NCBI GenBank assembly: GCA_902783515.1
Contig: CACZRK010000201.1
Coordinates: forward strand, 1-12,166
DNA length: 12,166 bases
Reading direction: 5' to 3'
Origin: an uncultured Coriobacteriaceae bacterium
Lineage (GTDB): Bacteria > Actinomycetota > Coriobacteriia > Coriobacteriales > UMGS124
This document shows, piece by piece, positions 1 through 6,410 of the stretch. The notes below the pieces were generated by a model. The model was not told the DNA's origin, ran no database searches, and was given only the letters and a program-made list of their open reading frames with translations. The position numbers were made by a program, and so were the translations under genes. Within the stretch, counting starts at the first letter, position 1. Each line of letters opens with the position of its first letter.

Positions 1-2
1 CC

Positions 3-1400
3 CTGTCGTTCGTCTTCGTGGTCATGGGCACGTTCATCACGCGCTCCGGCCTCGTCCAGTCCGTGCACGCGTTCTCCTCCGACACCGTCTCCACCGTGCT
101 GTTCCTGGTCGTGATGATCGCGGCGCTGCTCGTCGTGCTCGTCGGCTGGATCGTGCGCCGCAAGAGCTTCGCGAGCGCCGACGACATCGAGTCGGTCGTG
201 TCCAAGAACGGCTCGTTCTACCTCACCGCCCTGCTCATGATCTTCTCCGGCATCCTGCTCGCGTACCTGACGGTCGCCAGCGCGCTGCCCGGCTGGCTGC
301 CCGCCGGCGGCACCACGATCGGGACGGGCGCCTACGCGACCATCGCGCGCCCCCTCGGCATCGTCGTGTGCCTGCTTGCCGCGATCTGCCCCTTCCTCTC
401 GTGGAAGCGCACGGACGGGCGCGCGTTCTGGCGCAACGTCCGCGTGCCCGGCGTGATCGCGCTCGTCGTGTTCGTGCTGCTGATGGTCATCTTCGTGACG
501 AAGCTGCTGCCGGCGTACGCCGACAACGTCGCCGCCGGCGGTGCCGTCGCCGAGGCGTACACCGACATGGGCCCCGCGTGGTACTACAACGGCCTCGCGG
601 TCGTCGGCATGCTCGCCGCCGCGCTCCTCGCCGCGAACTCGGCGTACCTGCTGGTGCGCGGCGTGCGCGACCGCATGGCAGGGAAGGGCGAGGGCGCGGG
701 GACCGCGCTTGCGCACCTCTTCGTCAAGTCGCCCGCCGCCTTCGGCGGCTACCTCACGCACCTCGGCCTGGGCATCGTCCTCGTCGGCCTCATCGGCTCC
801 TCCATGTACATCACGGAGCGCACCTACAACGTGACGTACGGCGCGCAGGGGGTCATCCAGGTCGGCAACTACGAGCTGAGCCTTGCCGGCATCCAGCAGA
901 CGCAGGATGACGAGACCGGCAGCATCTTCCTGAACGCGCCGCTCAGCGTGACCAAGGACGGCCAGGACGTCGGGACGCTCACCCCGAACATCGAGGTCCT
1001 CACGACGTCCTCCATGATGGGGCAGACCAAGTCGCACGCCCAGGTGCGCTCGACGCCGCTGGAGGACCTCTTCTGCGCGCTCGCCGCCCAGCAGGACGAG
1101 TCGACCGGCCAGATTAACGCCCTGTACCTGAGCGTTCGCGTGAACCCGCTCATCTCCTTTGTCTGGGTCGGCTTCGCCGTGATGGTCGTCGGCATCGTCT
1201 GCGCGACGCTGCCGCGGCGCGGCGTCTCGATGCAGGCGCATGCCCTGGAGGGCGACGGCGCCTCGGCGGAGGGTCCCGCGTCCGCGAAGCCCGCGCCGTC
1301 CAAGGCGTCCGCCCAGGCGCCGGCGGCTGCGAAGCAGGCGGGCGGCGCGCCGGCCGCCGGGCAGCGCTCGCGCAAGGCTCGCCCGAAGAAGTCGCGCTAG
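3..1400 (+). CDS. ccmF: Cytochrome c haem lyase subunit CcmF, C-terminal part (5' end outside window)
   Basis: This is the membrane haem lyase that takes haem from CcmE and attaches it to apocytochrome c on the outer face of the membrane. The reading frame is open to the left window edge, so 465 C-terminal residues are visible and the WWD haem-handling loop would lie upstream. The first visible residues carry the CcmF signature GTFITRSG followed by SVHAF. His22 of the visible part matches the periplasmic haem-ligand histidine (E. coli H303). His253, in the TM segment YLTHLGLGIVLVG, matches the TM haem-b ligand (E. coli H491). Several TM helices follow, then an extracytoplasmic beta-rich domain from about residue 270 (GNYELSL, then RSTPLEDLF) and a last TM helix (FVWVGFAVMVVGIV). 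The final 56 residues are an Ala/Pro/Lys/Arg-rich low-complexity tail that typical CcmF proteins lack. It heads the visible ccm operon, 108 bp before ccmA. The haem-ligand correspondences come from family knowledge. Confidence 0.93.
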   Translation: MSFVFVVMGTFITRSGLVQSVHAFSSDTVSTVLFLVVMIAALLVVLVGWIVRRKSFASADDIESVVSKNGSFYLTALLMIFSGILLAYLTVASALPGWLPAGGTTIGTGAYATIARPLGIVVCLLAAICPFLSWKRTDGRAFWRNVRVPGVIALVVFVLLMVIFVTKLLPAYADNVAAGGAVAEAYTDMGPAWYYNGLAVVGMLAAALLAANSAYLLVRGVRDRMAGKGEGAGTALAHLFVKSPAAFGGYLTHLGLGIVLVGLIGSSMYITERTYNVTYGAQGVIQVGNYELSLAGIQQTQDDETGSIFLNAPLSVTKDGQDVGTLTPNIEVLTTSSMMGQTKSHAQVRSTPLEDLFCALAAQQDESTGQINALYLSVRVNPLISFVWVGFAVMVVGIVCATLPRRGVSMQAHALEGDGASAEGPASAKPAPSKASAQAPAAAKQAGGAPAAGQRSRKARPKKSR

Positions 1401-1424
1401 CAGCGGCGAGATACGTGAAGCGAC

Positions 1425-1459
1425 GCCCGCGCGGCCGCGACGCATGCGGCCGCGCGGGC
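1425..1459. repeat. Perfect 14-bp inverted repeat between ccmF and ccmA
   Basis: GCCCGCGCGGCCGC (1425-1438) is exactly complementary to GCGGCCGCGCGGGC (1446-1459), with a 7-base loop GACGCAT. It would fold into a very stable RNA hairpin 24 bases after the ccmF stop and 49 bases before ccmA. No T-tract follows, so a classical intrinsic terminator is unlikely. A processing or mRNA-stabilising hairpin, or a partial attenuator, is more plausible. The hairpin is seen directly; its role is inferred. Confidence 0.6.
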
Positions 1460-1508
1460 TTGGTGGTGCAGGGGCCGGGGGCGCTCGCACCGACAGGGGG
1501 GCGATCGG

Positions 1509-2312
1509 GTGAACGACGAGAGACGCGACGCCGAGGCGCCGGCGGGTCGCGCGTCGCAGGCTGGGCAGCGCGACGCTGCCGCGGCGACGCCCGCCATCGA
1601 GCTGCGCGACGTCGTGAAGGCGTTCGGGAGCCGACGGGCGCTCGATGGCGTTGACCTGCGCCTGCCCGCAGGCTCCTTCCTCACGATCTTCGGGCCGAAC
1701 GGCGCGGGCAAGACCACGCTGCTGCGGATCCTCGCGACCCTGTCGCGCCCGACGCACGGGGAGGTGCGCCTATTCGGGGTTGACGCGCTGCACGACGACC
1801 CCGAGCCGCTGCGCCAGCGCATCGGCCTCATCTCGCACCGCTCCATGGTGTACGGCGACCTCACCGCGCGCGAGAACCTGATGTTCATCGCGCGGCTCTA
1901 CGGCGTGCCCGACGCCCGGGCGCGCGTGAACGAGCTGCTGGAGCTCGTGGAGCTTGACCATCGCGCGAACGACCAGGCGCGCACCTTCTCGCGCGGCATG
2001 ACCCAGCGTCTCTCGATCGCCCGCGCGCTCGTGAACGACCCGGACCTGATGCTGCTCGACGAGCCCTATGCCGGCCTGGACCCGCACGGCATGCGGCTGC
2101 TCGACGAGCTGCTGGACCGCATCCGACCCGGTCGGACGTTCGTGATGGTCTCGCACGACCTCGAGCGCGGGTTCGCGTCGTGCACGCACGCGCTCATCAT
2201 CGCGCGCGGGCAGGTCGTCCTGCATGGCGAGCGCGCGAGGCTCGACCAGGGTGCGTTCCGCGAGACGTACCTGTCCGTCGTCGGGTCGCTGACGTCAGAC
2301 GTGGAGGTGTGA
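1509..2312 (+). CDS. ccmA: Haem-export ABC transporter ATP-binding protein CcmA
   Basis: This is the cytoplasmic ATPase of the CcmAB(CD) complex, which uses ATP to release haem-loaded CcmE during cytochrome c maturation. Motifs in the 267-residue product are Walker A GPNGAGKTT (62-70), ABC signature SRGMTQR (161-167, a usual CcmA variant of LSGGQ), Walker B LMLLDEP (180-186), D-loop GLD (189-191) and H-loop His216 (VSHD). The Q-loop region reads ISHRSMVYGDLTARENL, with Arg111 where many CcmA proteins have Gln. It is longer than the roughly 205-residue proteobacterial CcmA because of an Ala/Arg-rich N-terminal extension of about 28 residues. The GTG start at 1509 follows a G-rich stretch (1496-1501) that can act as the ribosome-binding site; an internal start is possible but leaves no better site. 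The stop is one base before the ccmB ATG, indicating translational coupling. Confidence 0.93.
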   Translation: MNDERRDAEAPAGRASQAGQRDAAAATPAIELRDVVKAFGSRRALDGVDLRLPAGSFLTIFGPNGAGKTTLLRILATLSRPTHGEVRLFGVDALHDDPEPLRQRIGLISHRSMVYGDLTARENLMFIARLYGVPDARARVNELLELVELDHRANDQARTFSRGMTQRLSIARALVNDPDLMLLDEPYAGLDPHGMRLLDELLDRIRPGRTFVMVSHDLERGFASCTHALIIARGQVVLHGERARLDQGAFRETYLSVVGSLTSDVEV

Positions 2313-2313
2313 C

Positions 2314-3069
2314 ATGGGGCGGCGGAAACGCGTGCAGGCCAACGTGGCGGGCGAGGCGCCGGCGCGACCGCGCGCAACGGCGTGGCAGCAGTATCGCGCG
2401 CTGCTCGCAAAGGACGTGCGCATCGAGCTGCGCACGCGCGAGATGCTCGTCTCGATGGGCGTCTACGCGGTGCTCGTGCTCACGGTGTACGGCGCCACGC
2501 TGTCGCAGACGGGCAACTCGCTTGACATCCTGAACGTCGCGAGCGGCCTGCTCTGGGCGATGATCGTCTTCACCTCGCTGCTCGGGCTCAACCGCTCGTT
2601 CGCGAACGAGTCCGCCGACGGTTGCCTGGAGGGCGTGCTGCTCGCCCCGGTGAGCCGCCCGGCGCTGTTCCTGGCCAAGGCCACGAGCAACTTCCTGTTC
2701 ATGACGGCCGTGGAGGTCGTCGCGGTCCCGCTGTTCTTCCTGTTCTTCCTCGCGGGCGCCGACGTGTCATCCACCGCGATCTGGATCGTGCTGCCGCTGC
2801 TGGCTGGTACCATCGGCATGGCCGGCATCGGCACGTTCATGGCGACGATGACGATGGACACGCGCGGCAAGGACGTGCTGCTCGCGATCCTGCTCATCCC
2901 CGTCGTGTTCCCGCTGCTGTACGCCTGCGTCGCGGCGACCTCGACCGCGCTGCTCGGCGTCGTGGGGCAGGAGGCCGTCTTCTGGCGCTCGCTCGCGCTC
3001 GCGGTCGGGTACGACGTGATCGTGATCGCGGCGGCGTTCGGGCTGTACGAGTTCGTCGTCGGCTCGTAG
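2314..3069 (+). CDS. ccmB: Haem-export ABC transporter permease CcmB
   Basis: This is the membrane subunit partnering CcmA. The 251-residue length is close to the usual 220-250. A basic N-terminus with about 45 cytoplasmic residues leads into six predicted TM helices (about 47-65, 72-92, 125-147, 155-178, 188-212 and 228-249). The cytoplasmic stretch RSFANESADGCLEGVLLAPVSR (94-115) between TM2 and TM3 is the conserved CcmB coupling region (E..dG.leglL..P.sr). The ATG at 2314 is one base after the ccmA stop, and the ribosome-binding site GGAGGT (2303-2308) lies inside the end of ccmA, so the two subunits should be made in fixed ratio. A 140-bp spacer with GC hairpins follows before ccmC. Confidence 0.92.
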   Translation: MGRRKRVQANVAGEAPARPRATAWQQYRALLAKDVRIELRTREMLVSMGVYAVLVLTVYGATLSQTGNSLDILNVASGLLWAMIVFTSLLGLNRSFANESADGCLEGVLLAPVSRPALFLAKATSNFLFMTAVEVVAVPLFFLFFLAGADVSSTAIWIVLPLLAGTIGMAGIGTFMATMTMDTRGKDVLLAILLIPVVFPLLYACVAATSTALLGVVGQEAVFWRSLALAVGYDVIVIAAAFGLYEFVVGS

Positions 3070-3142
3070 GCGCGCCGCGTTGGCGCGCCGGCGCCGCGCG
3101 TCCGTGACGTGCGCGATCATCGCCGCGCACTCGCGCGCGGCG
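3069..3142. repeat. Two GC hairpins in the ccmB-ccmC spacer
   Basis: GGCGCGCC occurs at 3069-3076 (overlapping the last base of the ccmB stop) and again at 3082-3089. The copies are separated by GCGTT and form an 8-bp stem. A second stem pairs CGCCGCGC (3121-3128) with GCGCGGCG (3135-3142). Neither is followed by a T-run. They may stabilise or process the ccmAB part of the transcript, or they may only reflect the GC bias. The remainder of 3070-3209 shows no gene or promoter that I can support. Confidence 0.4.
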
Positions 3143-3209
3143 ACGTGGTTGCTGCAGACAAGTGGCGCGTGCCGCCGACGGCGGCCGCGCATGACGAAGG
3201 GAGTGTTCC

Positions 3210-3989
3210 GTGACCAAGACGTCATCGGACGCGATGGGTACGAGGAGGCGCCTGCCGTGGGAGACGATCGCCATCGTGGCGGTCATCCTGGGCTGCGCGC
3301 TCACGACGGTCGACTTTCTGTGGGCGTTCCTGCGCGCCCCGATGGTCGCCGGCGCGCGGCTTGAGGAGCCTGCCCTCATCGGCGGCACGGTCGTCACGAC
3401 CAAGATGCTCTTCTCGCAGAAGATCTTCTACTTCCACGTGCCCGTGGCCATCGTGTCGTTCGCGTTCGTGATCGTCGCGGCGGTGTACGCCGTGCTGTTC
3501 CTGGCGCGCCGCTCCGAGCGCTACGACGTGCGCTGCCGCCTCTGCATGCAGGTCGGCCTCATCTTCATCATCGCCACGATGATCTCCGGCGACCTGTGGA
3601 CGCGCCATGACTGGGGCGTCTGGTGGGTATGGGAGCCGCGCCTCACGACGTACTTCATCCTGACGCTGCTCGTCATCGCGTACTTCATCCTGCGTGCCGC
3701 CATCGACGATCCCGAGCGCCGCGCGCGCTTCTCGGCGGTGTTCGCGATCATCGCCGCCATCGACGCGCCGATCTCGTTCATGATCACGCGGCTCATACCG
3801 TCGTCCATCCACCCCGTGGTGCTGCGCTCCGACTCGGGCCTCTCGCCCGACATGCTCATCCCGTTCCTCTGCGGGATCTTCGGCATGGCGCTCGTGGGCT
3901 TTGGCATCTATCGCCTGCGCCTGCGCATCGAGGAGCAGGCCGCCGAGGTCGAGCAGCTCAAGCGCGAGTTCGAGCAGACCGTCGCCTAG
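3210..3989 (+). CDS. ccmC: Haem-handling membrane protein CcmC
   Basis: CcmC delivers haem to the chaperone CcmE through its extracytoplasmic WWD domain. The 259-residue product has six predicted TM helices and the WWD motif WGVWWVWEPRLT (135-146). The two conserved haem-ligand histidines are visible as His76 (KIFYFHVPVA) and His201 (SSIHPVV), matching E. coli H60 and H184. The last 28 residues (from about 233) form a charged amphipathic helix with a coiled-coil look (RIEEQAAEVEQLKREFEQ), longer than the short CcmC C-terminus usual elsewhere. The GTG start at 3210 has GAAGGGAG (3196-3203) upstream. ATG 3234 is an in-frame alternative without a better ribosome-binding site. It lies between ccmB and the ccmD-like gene. 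Confidence 0.93.
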   Translation: MTKTSSDAMGTRRRLPWETIAIVAVILGCALTTVDFLWAFLRAPMVAGARLEEPALIGGTVVTTKMLFSQKIFYFHVPVAIVSFAFVIVAAVYAVLFLARRSERYDVRCRLCMQVGLIFIIATMISGDLWTRHDWGVWWVWEPRLTTYFILTLLVIAYFILRAAIDDPERRARFSAVFAIIAAIDAPISFMITRLIPSSIHPVVLRSDSGLSPDMLIPFLCGIFGMALVGFGIYRLRLRIEEQAAEVEQLKREFEQTVA

Positions 3990-4063
3990 GCGCCCGCCGC
4001 GCGTCCCGACGCGTGCCGCGCGCCACGTCATCTCGTGAACCCCACTGACGAAAGAGGTTTCCC

Positions 4064-4279
4064 ATGGATCCCGTTCTTGCCGACGCCTATTCGACCGTCC
4101 TGTCCGGCGCCCCGTACGTCATCGGCGCCTATGCGCTCATCTGGGTCGTGCTGTTCGCCTTCGTCGTTGCGCTGCTCGCCAAGTCCAAGAAGACGCAGCG
4201 CGACATCGACGACCTTCGCGAGAGCATCGAGCGCCGCTCCCGCAAGGAGGAGCGCCAGAAGGGGCGCGACGCCGAGTAG
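4064..4279 (+). CDS. ccmD: Small CcmD-like membrane protein
   Basis: This 71-residue protein has one TM helix (about 17-38, ending FVVALLAKSKK) and a highly charged cytoplasmic helical tail (39-71, rich in R/E/K/D). Size, one-TM topology and position right after ccmC fit CcmD, the small subunit that holds the CcmABC-CcmE complex together and is needed for release of haem-loaded CcmE. CcmD sequences are poorly conserved, so the call rests on context and architecture more than on residues. The ATG at 4064 has AAAGAGG (4051-4057) at good spacing. The symbol is given with moderate confidence. Confidence 0.75.
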   Translation: MDPVLADAYSTVLSGAPYVIGAYALIWVVLFAFVVALLAKSKKTQRDIDDLRESIERRSRKEERQKGRDAE

Positions 4280-4359
4280 CCGCGCGCGGTGCCGCGCCGG
4301 CGACGCCCGCCGCGGGGGTCGAGGAGTTGTGGGCCGGCCACGAGGGGAAGGGGTGCACC

Positions 4360-6129
4360 ATGCTGAACGACGTCACGTTCTCGCCCGAGATGAACAAGTC
4401 CGTCTATCGCACGCAGCGCGACGAGCTGAGCGAGCGGCTCATGGTCCTGCAGCAGCAGGCGAAGGCCGCCGGCCTCGGCTCGGTCGTGATCTTTGAGGGG
4501 TGGCACGCCGCCGGCAAGGGCGCGTGCATCTCGGACCTGGTCGTGAACTTGGACCCGCGCCTGTACCTCGTGCACAGCCTGCAGGACCCCGTGGGCTACG
4601 AGTCGCGCATGCCCTTCATGGCGCGCTTCTGGAGCCGCGTCGGCGCGCACGGCACGATGACGATCTTCGACCGCGCCTACTACGACGCGCTCTCCCGCTC
4701 CTATGTGGACGAGATCCGTCACGTGGACGAGATCGCCGACAGCCGGTCGGCGCGCGAGGCGCTCGCGAAGCTCGCTCGCACGCGCATCGAGGAGCACATC
4801 GAGAGCGCCCGCTCCTTCGAGCGCCAGCTGCAGGCGGACGGCTACCTCGTCGTGCGGTTCTTCCTCCACATCCTGAAGGACGAGCAGAGCCGCCGCACGA
4901 TCAACCTGCTGACCGACCCCGAGTCCTCGTGGAAGGTTGACGAGCGGGACCTCTCGCAGCTCCAGCACTACGACGAGTACTACAACGTCTTTGACCACTG
5001 GCTCAGCGACAAGCGCATGGGCGCCGGCCGCTGGCACGTCGTGCCCTCGCTGTACCGCCGCAACGCCAACATCCAGATCATGCATGCGCTCGTGGACGAG
5101 ATGACCGAGGCCCTGGAGGCGCGGGGCTTTGACACTTCGCAGCCCATCCCGGCCGGCGACGGTCGTCACGAACACGTGGTGCAGGTCGCCGTGTCCGCGT
5201 CATCGGCCACCGAGGGTCCCGAGGAAGCCGAGGGGGGCGAGGCCGGGACCACGGCAAAGGCTGAACCTCAGGTCAAGGATAAGGGAACGGGCACAGCGCC
5301 CACGGCGCCTGCGACCGATGACGTCGAGAAGCCCGCGGGCAAGGAGTGCCGCCGCCCGAAGGACGTCATCGGCAGCGCGAAGGACATCAAGTCCCGGTTC
5401 AAGCTCGTGGAGGTCCCGTCGCTGGACGAGGTGCGCCATGACCGTCACCTGCCTGCGGGAACCTATCACCGCACGCTGGACGCCGAGCAGCAGCGCCTCT
5501 CGGAGCTGTCCCTCACGCTCTACCGCAGGCGCATCCCGCTCATCATCGCGTACGAGGGCTGGGACGCCGCGGGCAAGGGAGGCAACATCAAGCGCGTCGC
5601 GGCAGCGCTCGACGCCCGCAGCTACCACGTGCACCCGATCTCCGCGCCGACGTCCGACGAGCTCGCGCACCCGTTCCTCTGGCGCTTCTGGACGCGGCTG
5701 CCGCGCACCGGTCACGTCGCGATCTTCGATCGCACGTGGTACGGTCGCGTCCTGGTGGAGCGCGTGGAGGGCTTCGCCAAGCCCGACGAGTGGCGGCGCG
5801 CCTATGACGAGATCAACGAGTTCGAGGAGGACCTGCACGCCTGGGGTGCCGTCCTCGTGAAGTTTTGGATTGACGTCTCCAGCGAGGAGCAGCTGCGCCG
5901 CTTCCGCGACCGCGAGCAGGACCCCGCGCGCCGCTGGAAGATCACCGACGAGGACTGGCGCAACCGCGCGAAGAATGACCTCTACCGACGTTGCGTGAAC
6001 GACATGCTGCGCCTGACGTCCACCGAGTACGCGCCCTGGACCGTCGTCGAGTCTGACGACAAGCACTTCGCGCGCGTGAAGGCGCTCAAGGTCATCAACA
6101 CCGCCATCGAGCGCCGTCTGGAGGGCTAG
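4360..6129 (+). CDS. Double-domain PPK2-family polyphosphate phosphotransferase (probable polyphosphate:AMP phosphotransferase)
   Basis: PPK2 enzymes transfer phosphate between polyphosphate and nucleotides in the cytoplasm. Two-domain (class II) members mainly make ADP from AMP. This 589-residue protein has two tandem PPK2 domains. The N-terminal one (about 10-258) has P-loop GWHAAGKG (47-54) and lid-side motif FDRAYYD (103-109). The C-terminal one (about 345-586) has P-loop GWDAAGKGG (400-408) and FDRTWYGR (456-463). The C-terminal domain keeps the Walker-A Asp (402) and Lys (406), whereas His49 replaces that Asp in the N-terminal domain. This suggests that only the C-terminal half is fully catalytic, as is thought for the class. 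A roughly 85-residue acidic/Ala/Pro linker (260-344) separates the halves. I chose ATG 4360 because a strong purine-rich site (GAGGGGAAGGGG, 4342-4353) precedes it; an upstream in-frame TTG at 4327 would place that site inside the gene. It lies 80 bp after ccmD on the same strand and may be co-transcribed. Confidence 0.9.
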   Translation: MLNDVTFSPEMNKSVYRTQRDELSERLMVLQQQAKAAGLGSVVIFEGWHAAGKGACISDLVVNLDPRLYLVHSLQDPVGYESRMPFMARFWSRVGAHGTMTIFDRAYYDALSRSYVDEIRHVDEIADSRSAREALAKLARTRIEEHIESARSFERQLQADGYLVVRFFLHILKDEQSRRTINLLTDPESSWKVDERDLSQLQHYDEYYNVFDHWLSDKRMGAGRWHVVPSLYRRNANIQIMHALVDEMTEALEARGFDTSQPIPAGDGRHEHVVQVAVSASSATEGPEEAEGGEAGTTAKAEPQVKDKGTGTAPTAPATDDVEKPAGKECRRPKDVIGSAKDIKSRFKLVEVPSLDEVRHDRHLPAGTYHRTLDAEQQRLSELSLTLYRRRIPLIIAYEGWDAAGKGGNIKRVAAALDARSYHVHPISAPTSDELAHPFLWRFWTRLPRTGHVAIFDRTWYGRVLVERVEGFAKPDEWRRAYDEINEFEEDLHAWGAVLVKFWIDVSSEEQLRRFRDREQDPARRWKITDEDWRNRAKNDLYRRCVNDMLRLTSTEYAPWTVVESDDKHFARVKALKVINTAIERRLEG

Positions 6130-6143
6130 ACGCCTGCTGGCGC

Positions 6144-6180
6144 CGCCCTGCCGCCGCTGGGACCGGGCGACGGCGGGGCG
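6144..6180 (+). terminator. Imperfect GC hairpin after the PPK2 gene
   Basis: CGCCCTGCCGCCG (6144-6156) pairs with CGACGGCGGGGCG (6168-6180) with one G-U pair and one C-A mismatch around an 11-base loop. It begins 15 bases after the stop and precedes the tRNA promoter. It lacks a T-tract, so it is a candidate weak or Rho-assisted terminator only. Confidence 0.4.
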
Positions 6181-6217
6181 ACCCGCGCGCATTTCATGAG
6201 AACATGGAAACTTGACC

Positions 6218-6246
6218 TTGTGCTCGGCGACGCCATCATCGATAAT
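6218..6246 (+). promoter_or_regulatory. Sigma-70-type promoter for tRNA-Glu
   Basis: The -35-like TTGTGC (6218-6223) and -10-like GATAAT (6241-6246) are separated by 17 bp. A start near 6253 would leave a leader of about 13 bases before the tRNA at 6266. The local sequence is clearly more AT-rich than its surroundings. A second -35-like TTGACC at 6212-6217 overlaps but is 23 bp from GATAAT. Confidence 0.6.
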
Positions 6247-6265
6247 CGTCCGGCATGCTTGGGTC

Positions 6266-6341
6266 GTCCCCATCGTCTAGCGGTCTAGGACACCGCCCTT
6301 TCAAGGCGGGAACACGAGTTCGAGTCTCGTTGGGGGCACCA
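6266..6341 (+). tRNA. tRNA-Glu (anticodon UUC), CCA encoded
   Basis: A complete cloverleaf is visible. The acceptor stem is GTCCCCA (6266-6272) with TGGGGGC (6331-6337), one G-U pair, then discriminator A and encoded CCA (6339-6341). The anticodon stem CCGCC/GGCGG (6293-6297 and 6305-6309) encloses loop CTTTCAA with anticodon TTC at 6300-6302. The T loop GTTCGAGTC is standard. The 76-base tRNA reads GAA and GAG codons. It has its own upstream promoter, and no clear terminator follows before the next gene at 6411. Confidence 0.97.
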
Positions 6342-6410
6342 CTTCTGGCGCCGTGCGCAGGCAGGCGCGTCCCATTGCTGACACACACGAAGAGGTCCGG
6401 GTGAACGCCC

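Noticed and set aside
3080..3364. 94-codon + strand frame in the ccmB-ccmC spacer
   Set aside because: It starts right after the ccmB stop, overlaps ccmC in another frame, lacks a ribosome-binding site and is rich in Arg as expected for an off-frame GC translation.
4327..4359. Upstream TTG start for the PPK2 protein
   Set aside because: The purine-rich ribosome-binding site lies between TTG and ATG 4360, so the ATG is the better start.
4129..5175. 348-codon - strand frame opposite ccmD and the PPK2 gene
   Set aside because: It spans two real + strand genes and an intergenic gap, with a biased composition typical of antisense frames.
6401..6410. GTG at 6401 with closer ribosome-binding site ahead of the nuclease gene
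   Set aside because: It is in a different reading frame whose product has no recognisable features; the nuclease frame begins at GTG 6411.
6266..6410. Integration (att) site at the tRNA-Glu 3' end
   Set aside because: No integrase gene, no second copy of the tRNA 3' end within the window, and no shift in base composition downstream.
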